A stretch of DNA of 64,000 nucleotides, taken from Ferroacidibacillus organovorans. Lineage in GTDB: Bacteria > Bacillota > Bacilli > Alicyclobacillales > SLC66. Both the position numbers and the translations under genes were made by a program. The notes below the pieces were generated by a model. The model ran no database searches and was not told the DNA's origin. It saw only the letters and a list, made by a program, of their open reading frames with translations. Positions 56,264-64,000 of the stretch are shown here, piece after piece (the first letter of the stretch is position 1; every line of letters starts with the position of its first letter). The stretch covers positions 1-64,000 of the forward strand of contig NZ_LSUQ01000004.1 of NCBI RefSeq assembly GCF_001642725.1, written 5' to 3'.

Positions 56264-58240
56264 ATGGCACTGCCAGGATCGTTTGAACTGGTGTCTGAGT
56301 ATGAGCCGACGGGCGACCAACCGAAAGCGATTGAACAATTGACATCAGGCATACAAAAAGGTGATCGCTTTCAGACGCTGCTCGGCGTCACGGGTTCTGG
56401 AAAGACGTTTACCGTGGCTAACGTCGTCGCAAAGATCAACAAGCCAACGCTTGTGATTGCGCACAACAAGACGCTCGCCGCACAGCTCACGTCCGAGTTT
56501 AAAGAATTTTTCCCCAAAAACGCTGTTGAGTACTTTGTCAGTTATTACGATTACTATCAACCGGAAGCGTATATTCCGCACACCGATACGTTTATTGAGA
56601 AAGACGCGAAAACGAATGACGAGATCGATAAACTGAGGCACTCTGCGACGAGTTCGCTGTTTGAACGAAATGACGTTCTTGTTGTCGCGAGTGTCTCAAG
56701 CATTTTCGGACTAGGTTCGCCATTTCGCTATAAAGAAAACGTTCTCTCGCTGCGTGTGGGCATGGAGAAACCGCGCAACGAGATGCTGCGGCGACTCGTA
56801 GATATGCAGTACGAGCGAAATGATGTGAACTTTGTGCGCGGAACCTTTCGCGTACGCGGAGATGTCGTTGAAATTGTTCCGGCATCGCACGGGGAACAGG
56901 CGCTTCGCGTCGAGTTTTTTGGGGAAGAGATTGAACGCATTACGGCAGTCGATATCCTGACCGGTGAAATGATCGGCCGGCGCGAGCATGTCGCCATTTT
57001 TCCGGCGTCCCACTATGTCTCGGGAAAAGAGACGATTGAGAGAGCGGCGGCATCGATACGCGCGGAACTTTTAGAGCGCCTCTCCGAGTTGCGATCTGCA
57101 GGACGTCTGCTTGAGGCGCAGCGGTTAGAGCAGCGCACAAACTACGATCTTGAGATGATGCAGGAGGTCGGTTTTTGCTCAGGCATTGAAAATTACTCGC
57201 GTCATTTAGACGGCCGCTCGGCCGGAGACCCTCCCTATACCCTGTTTGATTACTTTCCAGATGATTTTCTCTTGGTGATTGATGAGTCGCACGTGACGAT
57301 CCCGCAGTTGCACGGTATGTACGGTGGGGATCGCTCGCGAAAATTGACGCTGATCGAACACGGTTTTCGGCTGCCGTCTGCTGCTGACAATCGTCCGCTG
57401 CGTTTTGAAGAGCTTTCGATGTACAAGTATCAGACGATCTTTGTCTCGGCGACGCCTGGGGATTATGAGTTGAAGGTGAGCGCGCAAAAAGTAGAGCAGA
57501 TCATCCGCCCGACGGGACTGCTCGATCCGCTCATCACAGTGCGGCCAATTAAAGGACAGATTGACGATCTGATCGCGGAGATTCGCAAGCGGATCGCCCG
57601 TCAAGAGCGCGTTCTGGTAACTACGCTCACGAAGAAGATGTCAGAAGACCTCACCGATTATTTGAAAGAGGTAGGCATCAAGGTGCGCTATCTGCACAGC
57701 GACATTAAGACGCTTGAGCGCATGGCGATACTGCGCGATTTGAGGATTGGCGTTTTTGATGTGCTGATCGGAATCAACCTCTTGCGTGAAGGGCTTGATT
57801 TGCCTGAAGTATCACTCGTCGCCATCCTCGATGCGGACAAAGAAGGCTTTTTGCGAGCGTGGCGGTCGCTGATTCAGACGATTGGAAGAGCCGCGCGCAA
57901 CGCGTCGGGCGAGGTGATCATGTACGCCGATGTGTACACTGACTCGATGAAGCTGGCGATTTCAGAGACGGAGCGCAGGCGTTTACTCCAGTCGGAGCAC
58001 AACGAGGCTCACGGCATCACACCGCAGACGATTCATAAAGCGGTGCGCGATGTGATAGAAGCGACGAAACTCGTCTCTGATGGGGAAGAACTAGCGACGA
58101 AAGTTGCAAAGATGACCAAAGCGGAGCGCCGCGAGTTGATCGGGCGTTTGGAACAGGAAATGAAAGAGGCGGCAAAATCGTTGCAGTTTGAACGTGCGGC
58201 AGAGTTGCGTGATATGTTGATTGAGTTGTCTGCGTCCTGA
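56264..58240 (+). CDS. uvrB: Excinuclease ABC subunit B
   Basis: 658-aa helicase-like damage-verification subunit of nucleotide excision repair. Walker A G-V-T-G-S-G-K-T near 44-51; beta-hairpin region [12 protein letters not shown] near 92-103; [20 protein letters not shown]; helicase motif [12 protein letters not shown]-terminal UVR domain that binds UvrC. ATG 56264 has GGGAGG nine bases before it and gives the usual MALPGSFEL start. Confidence 0.97.
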   Translation: MALPGSFELVSEYEPTGDQPKAIEQLTSGIQKGDRFQTLLGVTGSGKTFTVANVVAKINKPTLVIAHNKTLAAQLTSEFKEFFPKNAVEYFVSYYDYYQPEAYIPHTDTFIEKDAKTNDEIDKLRHSATSSLFERNDVLVVASVSSIFGLGSPFRYKENVLSLRVGMEKPRNEMLRRLVDMQYERNDVNFVRGTFRVRGDVVEIVPASHGEQALRVEFFGEEIERITAVDILTGEMIGRREHVAIFPASHYVSGKETIERAAASIRAELLERLSELRSAGRLLEAQRLEQRTNYDLEMMQEVGFCSGIENYSRHLDGRSAGDPPYTLFDYFPDDFLLVIDESHVTIPQLHGMYGGDRSRKLTLIEHGFRLPSAADNRPLRFEELSMYKYQTIFVSATPGDYELKVSAQKVEQIIRPTGLLDPLITVRPIKGQIDDLIAEIRKRIARQERVLVTTLTKKMSEDLTDYLKEVGIKVRYLHSDIKTLERMAILRDLRIGVFDVLIGINLLREGLDLPEVSLVAILDADKEGFLRAWRSLIQTIGRAARNASGEVIMYADVYTDSMKLAISETERRRLLQSEHNEAHGITPQTIHKAVRDVIEATKLVSDGEELATKVAKMTKAERRELIGRLEQEMKEAAKSLQFERAAELRDMLIELSAS

Positions 58241-58310
58241 GGGACGCAATAAAACGCGAGGTGCGACGAACGCGGTCGCGAGCAGAGACAAGACTCGTTT
58301 GGAGGCCCGA

Positions 58311-61172
58311 ATGGCACACGAATCGATTGTGATTAAAGGCGCGCGCGCGCATAACTTAAAAAACATAGATGTGGTCATTCCGCGCGATAAGTTGGTCGTA
58401 TTCACCGGACTTAGCGGTTCAGGGAAATCATCGCTCGCGTTTGACACGCTGTACGCAGAGGGACAGCGGAGGTATGTCGAATCGCTTTCGGCGTACGCCC
58501 GACAGTTTCTGGGGCAGATGGACAAGCCGGACGTCGATTCGATTGAAGGGCTGTCTCCCGCGATTAGCATTGATCAGAAAACGACGAGCCGAAACCCGCG
58601 CTCGACGGTGGGCACGGTGACCGAGATCTATGACTATCTGCGGTTGCTCTTTGCGCGTATCGGCATCCCGCATTGTCCGAAGTGTGGCACGCCGATTTCC
58701 TCTCAAACGATCGATCAAATGGTCGATCGTGTCTTAACGCTTCCCGAGCGCGCCCGGATTCAGATTCTCGCCCCAGTCATCACGGGGAAAAAGGGTGAAC
58801 ACCAAAAGGTCTTTGAGGACCTGATGCGAAGTGGCTACGTGCGGGTGCGTGTTGACGGTGAACTGCGTGAGTTGGGTGAAGAGATCAAGCTTGAGAAGAA
58901 TAAAAAACACACGATCGCCGTGGTGATTGACCGTATCATCGTGAAAGAAGACGTGCGCACGCGCGTTGCAGAGTCATTGGAAAATGCGCTGACGCTTTCG
59001 GGGGGGACGGTCATCGTTGACGTGCTGGAACAGGAGGAGCTCCTGTTCAGTCAGAATCTCGCCTGTCCGAATTGCGGGTATAGCGTTGATGAGCTTGCGC
59101 CCCGTATGTTTTCATTCAATAGCCCGTTTGGCGCGTGCGAAGCGTGTACGGGGCTTGGCGCCAAGCAGGAGGTCGACTTGGACTTGGTCATTCCCGATCC
59201 GGGCAAGACGATCGACGAAGGCGGCATTGTGCCGTGGGCGGGGACGACGTCAACCTATTATCCGCGACTGCTTGAGAGCGCCTGCAGGCACCTTGGGATC
59301 GCGACGGATGTGCCGATCAAGGATGTGGACCAGGCTGCGCTTGACCAACTCTTTTATGGCATCAAAGGACAAAAAATCAAATTTACTTATGAAAATGATT
59401 TTGGGCAAGTCAAACAGGCAGAAGTGCCCTTTGAAGGGGTTGTCCACAATCTTGAACGACGTTATCGCGAGACGGCGTCTGACTATATTCGCGAGTTTGT
59501 CGAGGAGTTCATGAGCAGTCGGCCATGCCCGGCCTGTCGCGGGAAGCGATTGAAGCCAGAGAGTCTCGCCGTGCGCATCGCAGGTGCATCCATCGCAGAT
59601 GTCACGGAGCGGTCGATCGTCGAAGCGATCGCATTCTTTGAGGCGCTTACGCTTACGGAAAAGGAGCTGCAGATTGCGCACCTCATTCTGAAGGAGATCG
59701 GCGCGCGGCTCGGTTTCTTGCGTGATGTGGGACTCAATTATCTCACGCTGGCGCGCGCGGCAGGAACGCTGTCGGGTGGTGAGGCGCAGCGCATTCGGTT
59801 GGCGACACAGATTGGTTCTAGCCTCGTCGGTGTACTGTACATTTTGGATGAACCGAGCATTGGACTTCACCAGCGTGACAATGCGCGACTGATTCGCACG
59901 CTGACACAGATGCGCGATCTCGGGAACACGCTGATTGTCGTGGAGCACGACGAGGATACGATGTTTGCGGCCGATCAGATCATTGACATTGGACCCGGCG
60001 CGGGTGAGCATGGCGGTCATGTCGTTGCGCAAGGAACGGTTCAAGAGGTGATGGACCACCCGCATTCGATTACGGGCATGTACCTCAGCGGCCGACGTTC
60101 GATTCCGATTCCTCCGGCGCGTCGTCAATCAGACGGCCGAGTGGTCGAGGTTCGCGGTGCGAAAGAAAACAATCTAAAGAATCTCTCGGTGCGCTTCCCG
60201 CTCGGCGTATTTACGTGTGTGACAGGCGTTTCTGGGTCGGGAAAAAGCACGCTCGTCAATGAAATTCTCCACAAAGCGCTCGCGGCAAAACTCAATCGCG
60301 CGCGGATTCGCGCCGGGCGCCACGATGAGATTCGCGGACTTGAGCACCTCGACAAAGTGATCGATATCGACCAATCGCCGATCGGACGCACGCCGCGGTC
60401 GAATCCAGCGACATACACAGGGGTGTTTGACGACATCCGCGATGTGTTTGCGACGACGCAGGAAGCAAAGGTGCGCGGGTATAAGAAGGGACGTTTCAGT
60501 TTTAACGTGCGCGGAGGTCGGTGCGAGGCGTGTCGCGGTGACGGCATCATCAAGATCGAGATGCACTTTCTCCCGGATGTGTACGTGCCGTGTGAAATTT
60601 GCAAGGGTCGACGCTACAACCGTGAGACGCTTGAGGTGCACTACAAGGGGCGCTCGATCGCGGACGTCCTCGACATGACGATCGAAGAGGCGCTGACGTA
60701 TTTTGAAAACGTTCCTAAAATTGCGCGCAAGCTACAGACGCTCTCTGATGTGGGACTCAACTACATGCGCCTGGGACAGCCTGCGACAACCATGTCGGGC
60801 GGCGAAGCGCAGCGCGTAAAGTTGGCGTCTGAACTGCATCGCCGCAGCACAGGGAGAACCTTGTACATTTTGGACGAGCCAACGACGGGACTTCACGCCG
60901 CAGACATTGAGCGACTGTTGATCGTGCTTCAACGACTCGTTGATGCAGGGGATACGGTGGTCGTGATCGAACATAATCTGGATGTGATCAAGACGGCGGA
61001 TTACCTGATCGATCTCGGACCTGAAGGCGGCGATCAGGGGGGGCGACTCGTCGCGAGCGGCACACCTGAGAAGATCGCAAAGTCCCCTGAGTCGTATACA
61101 GGTCAATATCTTGCGCCTGTGCTTGAGCGGGATCGGGCACGCGCGGAGTTGCGTGAAACGGTTGCACTTTAG
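58311..61172 (+). CDS. uvrA: Excinuclease ABC subunit A
   Basis: 953-aa damage-recognition ATPase with two ABC modules. First Walker [23 protein letters not shown] near 31-45, second [17 protein letters not shown] near 640. Zinc-binding C-x-x-C pairs are seen as CPKCG, CPNCG and CEACRGDG. Signatures [13 protein letters not shown] and [16 protein letters not shown] 58311 has GGAGG upstream; about 30 upstream codons in frame are not UvrA-like. Follows uvrB by 70 bases and is probably co-transcribed. Confidence 0.97.
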   Translation: MAHESIVIKGARAHNLKNIDVVIPRDKLVVFTGLSGSGKSSLAFDTLYAEGQRRYVESLSAYARQFLGQMDKPDVDSIEGLSPAISIDQKTTSRNPRSTVGTVTEIYDYLRLLFARIGIPHCPKCGTPISSQTIDQMVDRVLTLPERARIQILAPVITGKKGEHQKVFEDLMRSGYVRVRVDGELRELGEEIKLEKNKKHTIAVVIDRIIVKEDVRTRVAESLENALTLSGGTVIVDVLEQEELLFSQNLACPNCGYSVDELAPRMFSFNSPFGACEACTGLGAKQEVDLDLVIPDPGKTIDEGGIVPWAGTTSTYYPRLLESACRHLGIATDVPIKDVDQAALDQLFYGIKGQKIKFTYENDFGQVKQAEVPFEGVVHNLERRYRETASDYIREFVEEFMSSRPCPACRGKRLKPESLAVRIAGASIADVTERSIVEAIAFFEALTLTEKELQIAHLILKEIGARLGFLRDVGLNYLTLARAAGTLSGGEAQRIRLATQIGSSLVGVLYILDEPSIGLHQRDNARLIRTLTQMRDLGNTLIVVEHDEDTMFAADQIIDIGPGAGEHGGHVVAQGTVQEVMDHPHSITGMYLSGRRSIPIPPARRQSDGRVVEVRGAKENNLKNLSVRFPLGVFTCVTGVSGSGKSTLVNEILHKALAAKLNRARIRAGRHDEIRGLEHLDKVIDIDQSPIGRTPRSNPATYTGVFDDIRDVFATTQEAKVRGYKKGRFSFNVRGGRCEACRGDGIIKIEMHFLPDVYVPCEICKGRRYNRETLEVHYKGRSIADVLDMTIEEALTYFENVPKIARKLQTLSDVGLNYMRLGQPATTMSGGEAQRVKLASELHRRSTGRTLYILDEPTTGLHAADIERLLIVLQRLVDAGDTVVVIEHNLDVIKTADYLIDLGPEGGDQGGRLVASGTPEKIAKSPESYTGQYLAPVLERDRARAELRETVAL

Positions 61173-61225
61173 GGCGGCAGAGCAGGTGCGGGCGGCAGGG
61201 AGTTGCGTGAAAAGGGGTTTTGTGA

Positions 61226-61588
61226 ATGGTAACGGATGATGCTTCTCAGCGAAAAGAGGAGACTGCCTACGAAGCGTTTACCGCACTGGAGGTGCGGGTG
61301 GGGAAAATTCTAACGGCTGTGCTTCATCCGAAGGCGAAGAAACCTGCCTATCAGTTGACGATCGACTTTGGCACACTCGGCGTCAAAAAGAGTTCGGCTC
61401 AGCTCACCGTTCAGTATCAGCCTGAAGATCTGATCGGACGGCAGATTGTCGCTGTCGTAAATTTTCCGCCGCGTTTGATCGGCGGGTTCACATCGGAAGT
61501 GTTGGTGCTCGGTGCTCTGCATGACGATGGGGCGGTCACACTTCTCACGCCAGAGCGCGCGGTGCCGCTTGGCGCGCCGATTGCCTGA
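61226..61588 (+). CDS. csaA: tRNA-binding-domain chaperone CsaA
   Basis: 120-aa stand-alone EMAP/tRNA-binding OB-fold protein. Visible CsaA features: ALEVRVGKIL near 18-27, KKPAYQLTIDFGTLGVKKSSAQLT near 36-60, VAVVNFPPRLIGGFTSEVLVLG. In Bacillus subtilis CsaA has protein-export-related chaperone activity. It starts 53 bases after uvrA and lies one base before the pxpB-type gene. Confidence 0.93.
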   Translation: MVTDDASQRKEETAYEAFTALEVRVGKILTAVLHPKAKKPAYQLTIDFGTLGVKKSSAQLTVQYQPEDLIGRQIVAVVNFPPRLIGGFTSEVLVLGALHDDGAVTLLTPERAVPLGAPIA

Positions 61589-61589
61589 G

Positions 61590-62249
61590 ATGCGCGTCAC
61601 GTGGTTTGGCGATGACGCGACGCTCGTTGAGGGCGTTTCACGTGACTTGCGCCATGCGTTGGTGTTGTCCGTCCGTCCAGCGTGGCTGCGCGAGGTCGTT
61701 TGTGTGGGAGAAGACGCGATGCTGTATCTTCAAGCACCGCCTCGTGATCGCGAAATTTCCGCGGATCGAGCAGCGCTCCACACCGTGATTTGCGCATGGC
61801 TTTACGCTGTGGGGCAAGGCGAGACTGCGTTCATTTCGCAAAAACCAAAGTTGCATGCGTGTACCGTGCGCTATGGTGGCGAGGATACCGATCTGGAAGA
61901 GGTCGCACGCCGTGTCAACCTCTCCGTTTCAGACGTGATCGCGCGGCACACGAGCCAGACGTACATCGTTGACGCGGCGGGTTTTGTGCCAGGGTTTGCC
62001 TACCTCGAAGGCCTCCCGGATTCGCTTTACCTACCGCGCAAAGCTGTTCCGCGCGTTCAGGTGTTCCCTGGGGCGGTGGCAATCGCAGCTGGTTATACGG
62101 GGATCTATCCTTCGGCGAGCGCTGGGGGATGGTGGATTTTGGGGACGCTCGTTGATCCACTGCCCGGTGCGCTGTGGCAGTGGGATGCCGATCCGCCTGC
62201 GCGTCTGGGTTTTGGCGACCGCGTGGTATTTCGCTCCGTCGACGCGTAG
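61590..62249 (+). CDS. PxpB/KipI-family protein (5-oxoprolinase subunit B)
   Basis: 219 aa. Family features: HTVICAWLY-type N-terminal half, then HACTVRYGGEDTDLEEVARR, the HTSQTYIVDAAGFVPGFAYLEGLPD segment near 128-152, and GGWWILGTL near the end. PxpB works with PxpA and PxpC to hydrolyse 5-oxoproline; KipI in Bacillus inhibits sporulation kinase A. The A and C partners are absent nearby, so which role applies is open. ATG 61590 lies directly after the csaA stop. Confidence 0.85.
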   Translation: MRVTWFGDDATLVEGVSRDLRHALVLSVRPAWLREVVCVGEDAMLYLQAPPRDREISADRAALHTVICAWLYAVGQGETAFISQKPKLHACTVRYGGEDTDLEEVARRVNLSVSDVIARHTSQTYIVDAAGFVPGFAYLEGLPDSLYLPRKAVPRVQVFPGAVAIAAGYTGIYPSASAGGWWILGTLVDPLPGALWQWDADPPARLGFGDRVVFRSVDA

Positions 62250-62273
62250 CGAGGAACGGAGGGTGAAACAGAG

Positions 62274-63293
62274 ATGAGCTATATCCGCGAACTTGAACGC
62301 GTTTTTGCGGGGCGACTACGGATCAATCACGAGCCTCCAGAAGCGTTCCAGGCCGAATCGTTCGATGCATTGGTACGCGGGAGCACCGTGCGCGATCAGC
62401 GCTGTTTTGCCTGGATCGAACACGGGAAAAAGTACTATGTCGCGTATCACGTTTCGCAATTGACGAAAACGGAAGAGACGCTGTTACGCCTTTTGCTGAC
62501 GAATCATCAGGACGAAACGCTGGAAAAACCGAGATGGCAAGAGGAGATTCACGCCGCGCTGCGGGAAGCGCCGGAGCCTTTTCCACGCGCGATTCGGATC
62601 GAAGATGAAGTTGAAGAAACGCCTGTTCCGTGGAGTTGGCCCGTCTACTTGATTGGCGTGCGGCCTCACGACACACCGAAAGAAGATACGCGTCAAGAAT
62701 TGCAGAGCGCGCTTCACTCGCTCGCCGAAGCCTCTTCCGGTGAGTTTTACTTTACATATGACCAGGCGCTTGTCGTGTGCGTTTTTCCAAGGCATGCGGA
62801 TGAAGATATGCACAGTCCTAGGGAAACAGCTGAGGCGCTCGTCGATGGTCTGGTATCTGAGTCGTTTATCGATGCGCGCGCGGTCTATAGCGGTGCGGTG
62901 CGCAGTTTGCCAGAATTGCTCCTGACCCTTCGGCGCATGCTGTTTGTCGTGATGACCGCTGAGGCGCTCACGCCAGAATCGCGCGTGCTCACGGCCCAGG
63001 GACTCGGCGTCTATGAATTGCTGTTTGGCTTGCGTCCGCACTTGCGACAGGCATATGCGGCGCACACGATCACGCCGTCTGTCACGATGACGCTTGGGGC
63101 AGAGCTTGAGCAGACGGTGATGACGTTTGTGGCATGCGATCTAAACATGAGCGAAACCGCGCGCAAACTCTATCTGCACCGCAACAGCTTGCTGTATCGG
63201 ATTGAGCGCATACGCGAATTGACCGGCTACGACGTTCGTCGGTTCGACGACGCGGTGACGGTGTGGGCGGCTCTTCTCTTGCGTAGACTGTGA
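62274..63293 (+). CDS. PucR/CdaR-type transcriptional regulator
   Basis: 339 aa. The C-terminal PucR-type helix-turn-helix is clear at about 278-336: VACDLNMSETARKLYLHRNSLLYRIERI followed by TGYDVRRFDDAV. The N-terminal two thirds form an unassigned sensor region with a GGDEF-like divergent middle, as in CdaR relatives. Family members control purine, sugar-diacid or amino-acid catabolism. It may regulate the neighbouring pxpB-type gene or the downstream ATPase. Targets cannot be read from the sequence. Confidence 0.85.
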   Translation: MSYIRELERVFAGRLRINHEPPEAFQAESFDALVRGSTVRDQRCFAWIEHGKKYYVAYHVSQLTKTEETLLRLLLTNHQDETLEKPRWQEEIHAALREAPEPFPRAIRIEDEVEETPVPWSWPVYLIGVRPHDTPKEDTRQELQSALHSLAEASSGEFYFTYDQALVVCVFPRHADEDMHSPRETAEALVDGLVSESFIDARAVYSGAVRSLPELLLTLRRMLFVVMTAEALTPESRVLTAQGLGVYELLFGLRPHLRQAYAAHTITPSVTMTLGAELEQTVMTFVACDLNMSETARKLYLHRNSLLYRIERIRELTGYDVRRFDDAVTVWAALLLRRL

Positions 63294-63434
63294 ACGAATA
63301 TTTTTCGGCGCGCGAACTGCCTAAACATTGGTGTGGAACTTTGTGTAGAGTGCCATATGGTGGGGTGTGGGCAAGTCGGGCTATACTACCGAAAGTAGTG
63401 AAACGCATCGACTTTTTGAAAGGGGCTCACAGCC

Positions 63435-64000
63435 TTGGCAGAAGTAATTTTGAAAAACGTATACAAACGCTATACCGGCAACGTTGTCGCAGTGACCGAT
63501 TTTAATCTTGAAATTGCAGATAAAGAGTTTATCGTCCTGGTTGGCCCATCGGGTTGCGGAAAATCCACGACACTCCGCATGATTGCGGGGCTCGAAGAGA
63601 TCTCGGACGGCGATTTGATGATTGGTCAACGTCGCATGAATGACGTCGCGCCAAAAGATCGCGATATTGCGATGGTATTCCAGAACTACGCGCTCTATCC
63701 GCACATGACGGTGTATCAAAATATGGCGTTTGGGCTCAAACTGCGACGCTTCCCAAAAGCTGAGATTGACAAGCGCGTGCGCGATGCGGCGCAAATCCTC
63801 GATATCACCCACTTGTTGGCGAGAAAACCAAAGGCGCTTTCTGGCGGGCAACGTCAACGCGTCGCGCTGGGACGCGCGATTGTCCGAGAACCACAGGCGT
63901 TTTTGATGGACGAGCCACTTTCAAACCTTGACGCGAAGTTGCGCGTCGCGATGCGCACAGAGATCAGTAAACTTCACAAGCGCTTGCAAACGACGTTCAT
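63435..64000 (+). CDS. Sugar ABC transporter ATPase of MsmX/UgpC/MalK type (3' truncated)
   Basis: About 188 codons are present before the window ends. Walker [11 protein letters not shown] near 37-46; Q-loop [14 protein letters not shown] near 82-95; signature [15 protein letters not shown] near 134-148; Walker [16 protein letters not shown] near 156-170. [18 protein letters not shown] is typical of the multi-sugar MsmX/MsmK/UgpC group. TTG at 63435 has AAAGGGG upstream. The C-terminal regulatory TOBE domain lies outside. It could energise importers lacking their own ATPase, such as the one at 16-19 kb. Confidence 0.92.
   Translation, partial: MAEVILKNVYKRYTGNVVAVTDFNLEIADKEFIVLVGPSGCGKSTTLRMIAGLEEISDGDLMIGQRRMNDVAPKDRDIAMVFQNYALYPHMTVYQNMAFGLKLRRFPKAEIDKRVRDAAQILDITHLLARKPKALSGGQRQRVALGRAIVREPQAFLMDEPLSNLDAKLRVAMRTEISKLHKRLQTTF

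Overview
The window is a 64 kb chromosomal segment of a moderately GC-rich endospore-former-type Firmicute. An acidophilic or thermophilic Alicyclobacillaceae-like lineage is my best guess, but that is inference from gene content and protein character, not from a search. The Firmicutes assignment rests on the Rex repressor, a CIRCE operator before groESL, Bacillus-type PurR, ArgR/AhrC and LexA (DinR) boxes, purQ/purS as separate genes, Bacillus-type PurF with a propeptide, and the ftsE-ftsX-ctpB-minJ ... uvrB-uvrA neighbourhood known from Bacillus subtilis. No rRNA, tRNA, CRISPR array, prophage or intact insertion sequence was seen.

Layout. 1-4.8 kb: end of a 5-formyl-THF cyclo-ligase gene, then mobA, a MoeA-like gene, mobB, rex, tatA and tatC. 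This is a molybdenum-cofactor, redox-sensing and Tat-export group that suits exported molybdoenzymes. 4.8-8.2 kb: trpS (minus strand) and the CIRCE-controlled groES-groEL operon. 8.2-9.5 kb: a MntA/HepT-type toxin-antitoxin pair whose HEPN gene has an internal amber codon, and a hexapeptide-repeat acyltransferase. 9.8-15.8 kb: MoxR, DUF58 and transglutaminase genes, then guaA. 16-20.3 kb: a sugar-type ABC importer (lipoprotein and two permeases, no ATPase) with a Gfo/Idh/MocA dehydrogenase. 20.4-22.3 kb: argJ with a short N-acetylglutamate synthase. 22.5-24.3 kb: a Yip1-like membrane protein, a GNAT acetyltransferase and a small zinc-ribbon ORF.

24.5-36 kb: a PurR-controlled purine operon purB-C-S-Q-L-F-M-N-H, with purD after a terminator-like hairpin. 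purE and purK are not in the window. 36-38.5 kb: a flavodoxin-like protein, a small unknown protein, an Rpn/YhgA-type nuclease and a small membrane protein. 38.7-45.5 kb: argC-B-D-F-G-H under an ArgR-type promoter whose geometry matches the argJ promoter exactly. 45.5-49.6 kb, minus strand: protoporphyrinogen/coproporphyrinogen oxidase translationally coupled to an AhbD/NirJ-like radical SAM protein, then an MFS transporter. Between the last two lies a 127-bp nested inverted repeat.

49.8-56.1 kb: ftsE, ftsX, ctpB, a MinJ-like PDZ protein, motA and motB (cell envelope, division, motility). 56.2-61.2 kb: LexA-boxed uvrB and uvrA. 61.2-64 kb: csaA, a lone pxpB/kipI, a PucR/CdaR-type regulator, and the 5' part of an MsmX/UgpC-type ATPase that could energise the importer at 16-19 kb.

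Most of the window is conserved biosynthetic and housekeeping DNA. The points most worth a second look are the interrupted HepT toxin, the oxidase/radical SAM pair, the twin ArgR promoters, the 127-bp nested repeat, the long TatC tail and the repeat-bearing Rpn nuclease.
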